Origin: CAYPYS01 sp964445715
GTDB lineage: Bacteria > Omnitrophota > Gorgyraeia > Gorgyraeales > Gorgyraeaceae
Assembly: GCA_964445715.1 (NCBI GenBank)
Contig: CAYULJ010000001.1
Location: 1 to 52,621 of the forward strand
DNA: 52,621 bases
Direction: 5' to 3'
The notes beneath the pieces were generated by a model that was given only the letters and a program-made list of their open reading frames with translations, searched no databases and was not told where the DNA came from. The translations under genes were made by a program, and so were the position numbers. Below are positions 52,106 through 52,621 of the stretch, one piece after another (the first letter of the stretch is position 1; the number at the start of each line of letters is the position of its first letter).

Positions 52106-52133
52106 CTTTACACTTCAACAATGTTAAAGTGTA
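52103..52133. repeat. Palindromic element, copy 1, overlapping the giant gene's stop codon
   Basis: Arms TACACTT (52109-52115) and AAGTGTA (52127-52133) pair, with inner AAC/GTT, one mismatch and an AAT loop. It matches the element at 52557-52587 at 28 of 31 positions without gaps. Its TAA start is the stop codon of the giant gene. Without a following T-run it is not a textbook terminator, though the hairpin could still help end or protect the transcript. Confidence 0.8.
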
Positions 52134-52137
52134 TACT
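52107..52137 (+). promoter_or_regulatory. Possible weak promoter for the small downstream gene
   Basis: TTTACA (52107-52112) and TATACT (52132-52137) resemble -35 and -10 boxes with a 19-base spacer, slightly long. They lie across the palindrome and about 32 bases before the small gene's start. Low confidence; read-through from the giant gene is equally possible. Confidence 0.25.
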
Positions 52138-52157
52138 TATTTCAGTAGGTAGACATT

Positions 52158-52163
52158 AAAGGA
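52158..52163 (+). promoter_or_regulatory. Ribosome binding site for the small gene
   Basis: AAAGGA lies six bases before the GTG at 52170. An in-frame TAG at 52146-52148 blocks any longer upstream start, so this site fixes the GTG as the start. Confidence 0.6.
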
Positions 52164-52169
52164 TACTTA

Positions 52170-52559
52170 GTGAATAAGATCAAATATGGCGTCAAAAATG
52201 TTGCTCAGGTTGTATCGGGTTTTGGCGAAGTTTACCCTTGCGTATGCACAGATGATGGGATCTTGTTTGCGGATAAGATAGATGCACTGAATAAAAAAGA
52301 GAGGGCGAGGCATATCTATGACGTTATCTTTATGCTTTCTAACAAATATCCTATAGATAGAGTTTTTTTGAAACGTCTTGGCATAAAGAAAGAGCCTTTC
52401 GAGGTTATTTCTGATAGGATAAAAAGCTTTTCAAAAAAGGATTTGAGAAAACAGGACGAGACATTAAGGCCTTTTCTCTTTGATGAGAGCGAAGCGGATC
52501 TAGTAGCAAATGCTGATGAAGTAATACCGAAATTATTGGAAAGATATATGGAGTCTTAA
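52170..52559 (+). CDS. AbiEii/AbiGii-type nucleotidyltransferase fragment (C-terminal half)
   Basis: A 129-residue protein starting at GTG behind an AAAGGA site. The segment ILFADKIDALNKKERARHIYDVIFML matches, in parts, the AeKlxAlxxRxxxRDxyDlxxL helix pair of AbiEii toxins, the nucleotidyltransferases of type IV toxin-antitoxin and abortive-infection systems. Those proteins usually have 230-300 residues, with a GSxxxDxD catalytic head in the N-terminal half. That head is absent here, and an in-frame TAG lies just upstream at 52146, so this is a truncated remnant or a small protein that kept only the C-terminal fold. No antitoxin (AbiEi) gene is visible within the window. The stop codon is part of the second palindromic element, which suggests repeat insertion shaped both ends of this gene. 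Family call moderate, function doubtful. Confidence 0.65.
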   Translation: MNKIKYGVKNVAQVVSGFGEVYPCVCTDDGILFADKIDALNKKERARHIYDVIFMLSNKYPIDRVFLKRLGIKKEPFEVISDRIKSFSKKDLRKQDETLRPFLFDESEADLVANADEVIPKLLERYMES

Positions 52560-52592
52560 CTTTACACGTTAACATTGTTAAAGTGTAAAGTT
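52557..52592. repeat. Palindromic element, copy 2, overlapping the small gene's stop codon
   Basis: Arms AACTTTACAC (52558-52567) and GTGTAAAGTT (52583-52592) pair perfectly over ten bases. An inner TTAAC/GTTAA pairing has one mismatch outside it and an ATT loop. It begins with the TAA that ends the small gene. It is more symmetrical than copy 1, which has lost pairing at its outer right arm. Confidence 0.85.
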
Positions 52593-52597
52593 AAGGG

Positions 52598-52616
52598 GCC
52601 AGGCACGGTGCGTGGC
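52598..52616. repeat. GC-rich inverted repeat next to palindrome copy 2
   Basis: GCCA-G-GCAC-G-GTGC-G-TGGC pairs along its length with one G-G mismatch. With the preceding GGGG it resembles the GGGGCCAGGCAC-type ends of REP or Y1-transposase-associated repeats. The window ends five bases later, so the element's full extent is unknown. Confidence 0.65.
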
Positions 52617-52621
52617 ACGAG

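Noticed and set aside
52103..52140. Rho-independent terminator after the giant gene
   Set aside because: The hairpin is AT-rich and is not followed by a T-run; it is recorded as a palindromic repeat instead.

Overview
The window is almost entirely one protein-coding gene. A single + strand reading frame stays open from base 2 to a TAA at 52103-52105, which is at least 17,367 codons. No stop precedes it inside the window, so the true start lies upstream and the protein is larger still. Residue numbers in this annotation count the TTG codon at 188 as residue 1; this is bookkeeping only and not a start call. After the giant gene come a 64-base gap and a small gene (52170-52559) that looks like the C-terminal half of an AbiEii-type nucleotidyltransferase toxin. 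Related palindromic elements overlap the stop codons of both genes.

The likely source is a member of candidate phylum Omnitrophota (OP3) or a similar uncultivated Gram-negative lineage. This is inference. Omnitrophota are known for proteins of tens of thousands of residues that mix membrane helices, carbohydrate-active domains and cytosolic enzyme folds, as this one does. No rRNA or marker gene is present to confirm it.

Layout of the giant protein, from N to C. (1) 2-3440: a helical segment, an acidic linker and several membrane clusters. (2) 3460-5570: two carbohydrate-binding-like beta-sandwiches and a clan GH-A glycosidase barrel, then a lipobox-like segment at about 5822. (3) 5860-11295: an alpha-rich region with an HELVH zinc-site motif and a 1730-bp near-perfect or perfect tandem duplication. 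(4) 11296-15990: beta-rich sequence with five divergent repeats of about 100 residues. (5) 15990-21030: more sandwiches and two further GH-A barrels, with a dispersed palindromic repeat inserted in frame at 16670. (6) 21100-27830: membrane clusters around a GT2 glycosyltransferase with an intact QxxRW motif. (7) 27840-37570: an HELDH motif, an HD domain, a ROK/ASKHA sugar kinase, a UDP-sugar pyrophosphorylase-like nucleotidyltransferase with left-handed beta-helix, and a YvcK/CofD domain. (8) 37575-48080: two copies of a membrane plus HExxH module, HEAT repeats, a poly(A)-polymerase-type nucleotidyltransferase head, a low-molecular-weight phosphatase domain and a helix-turn-helix. (9) 48330-52102: an intact-looking phosphoglucose isomerase domain, a second degenerate one, a GNAT-like domain and a helical tail.

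Read together, the recognisable enzymes form most of a sugar-nucleotide and glycan pathway: glycosidases, sugar kinase, hexose-phosphate isomerase, sugar nucleotidyltransferase, processive glycosyltransferase, and a domain related to the UDP-GlcNAc sensor YvcK. They sit on one membrane-spanning polypeptide that also carries four HExxH protease-like motifs. Whether it works as one machine, is cut into pieces, or is a store of decaying domains cannot be decided from sequence alone.
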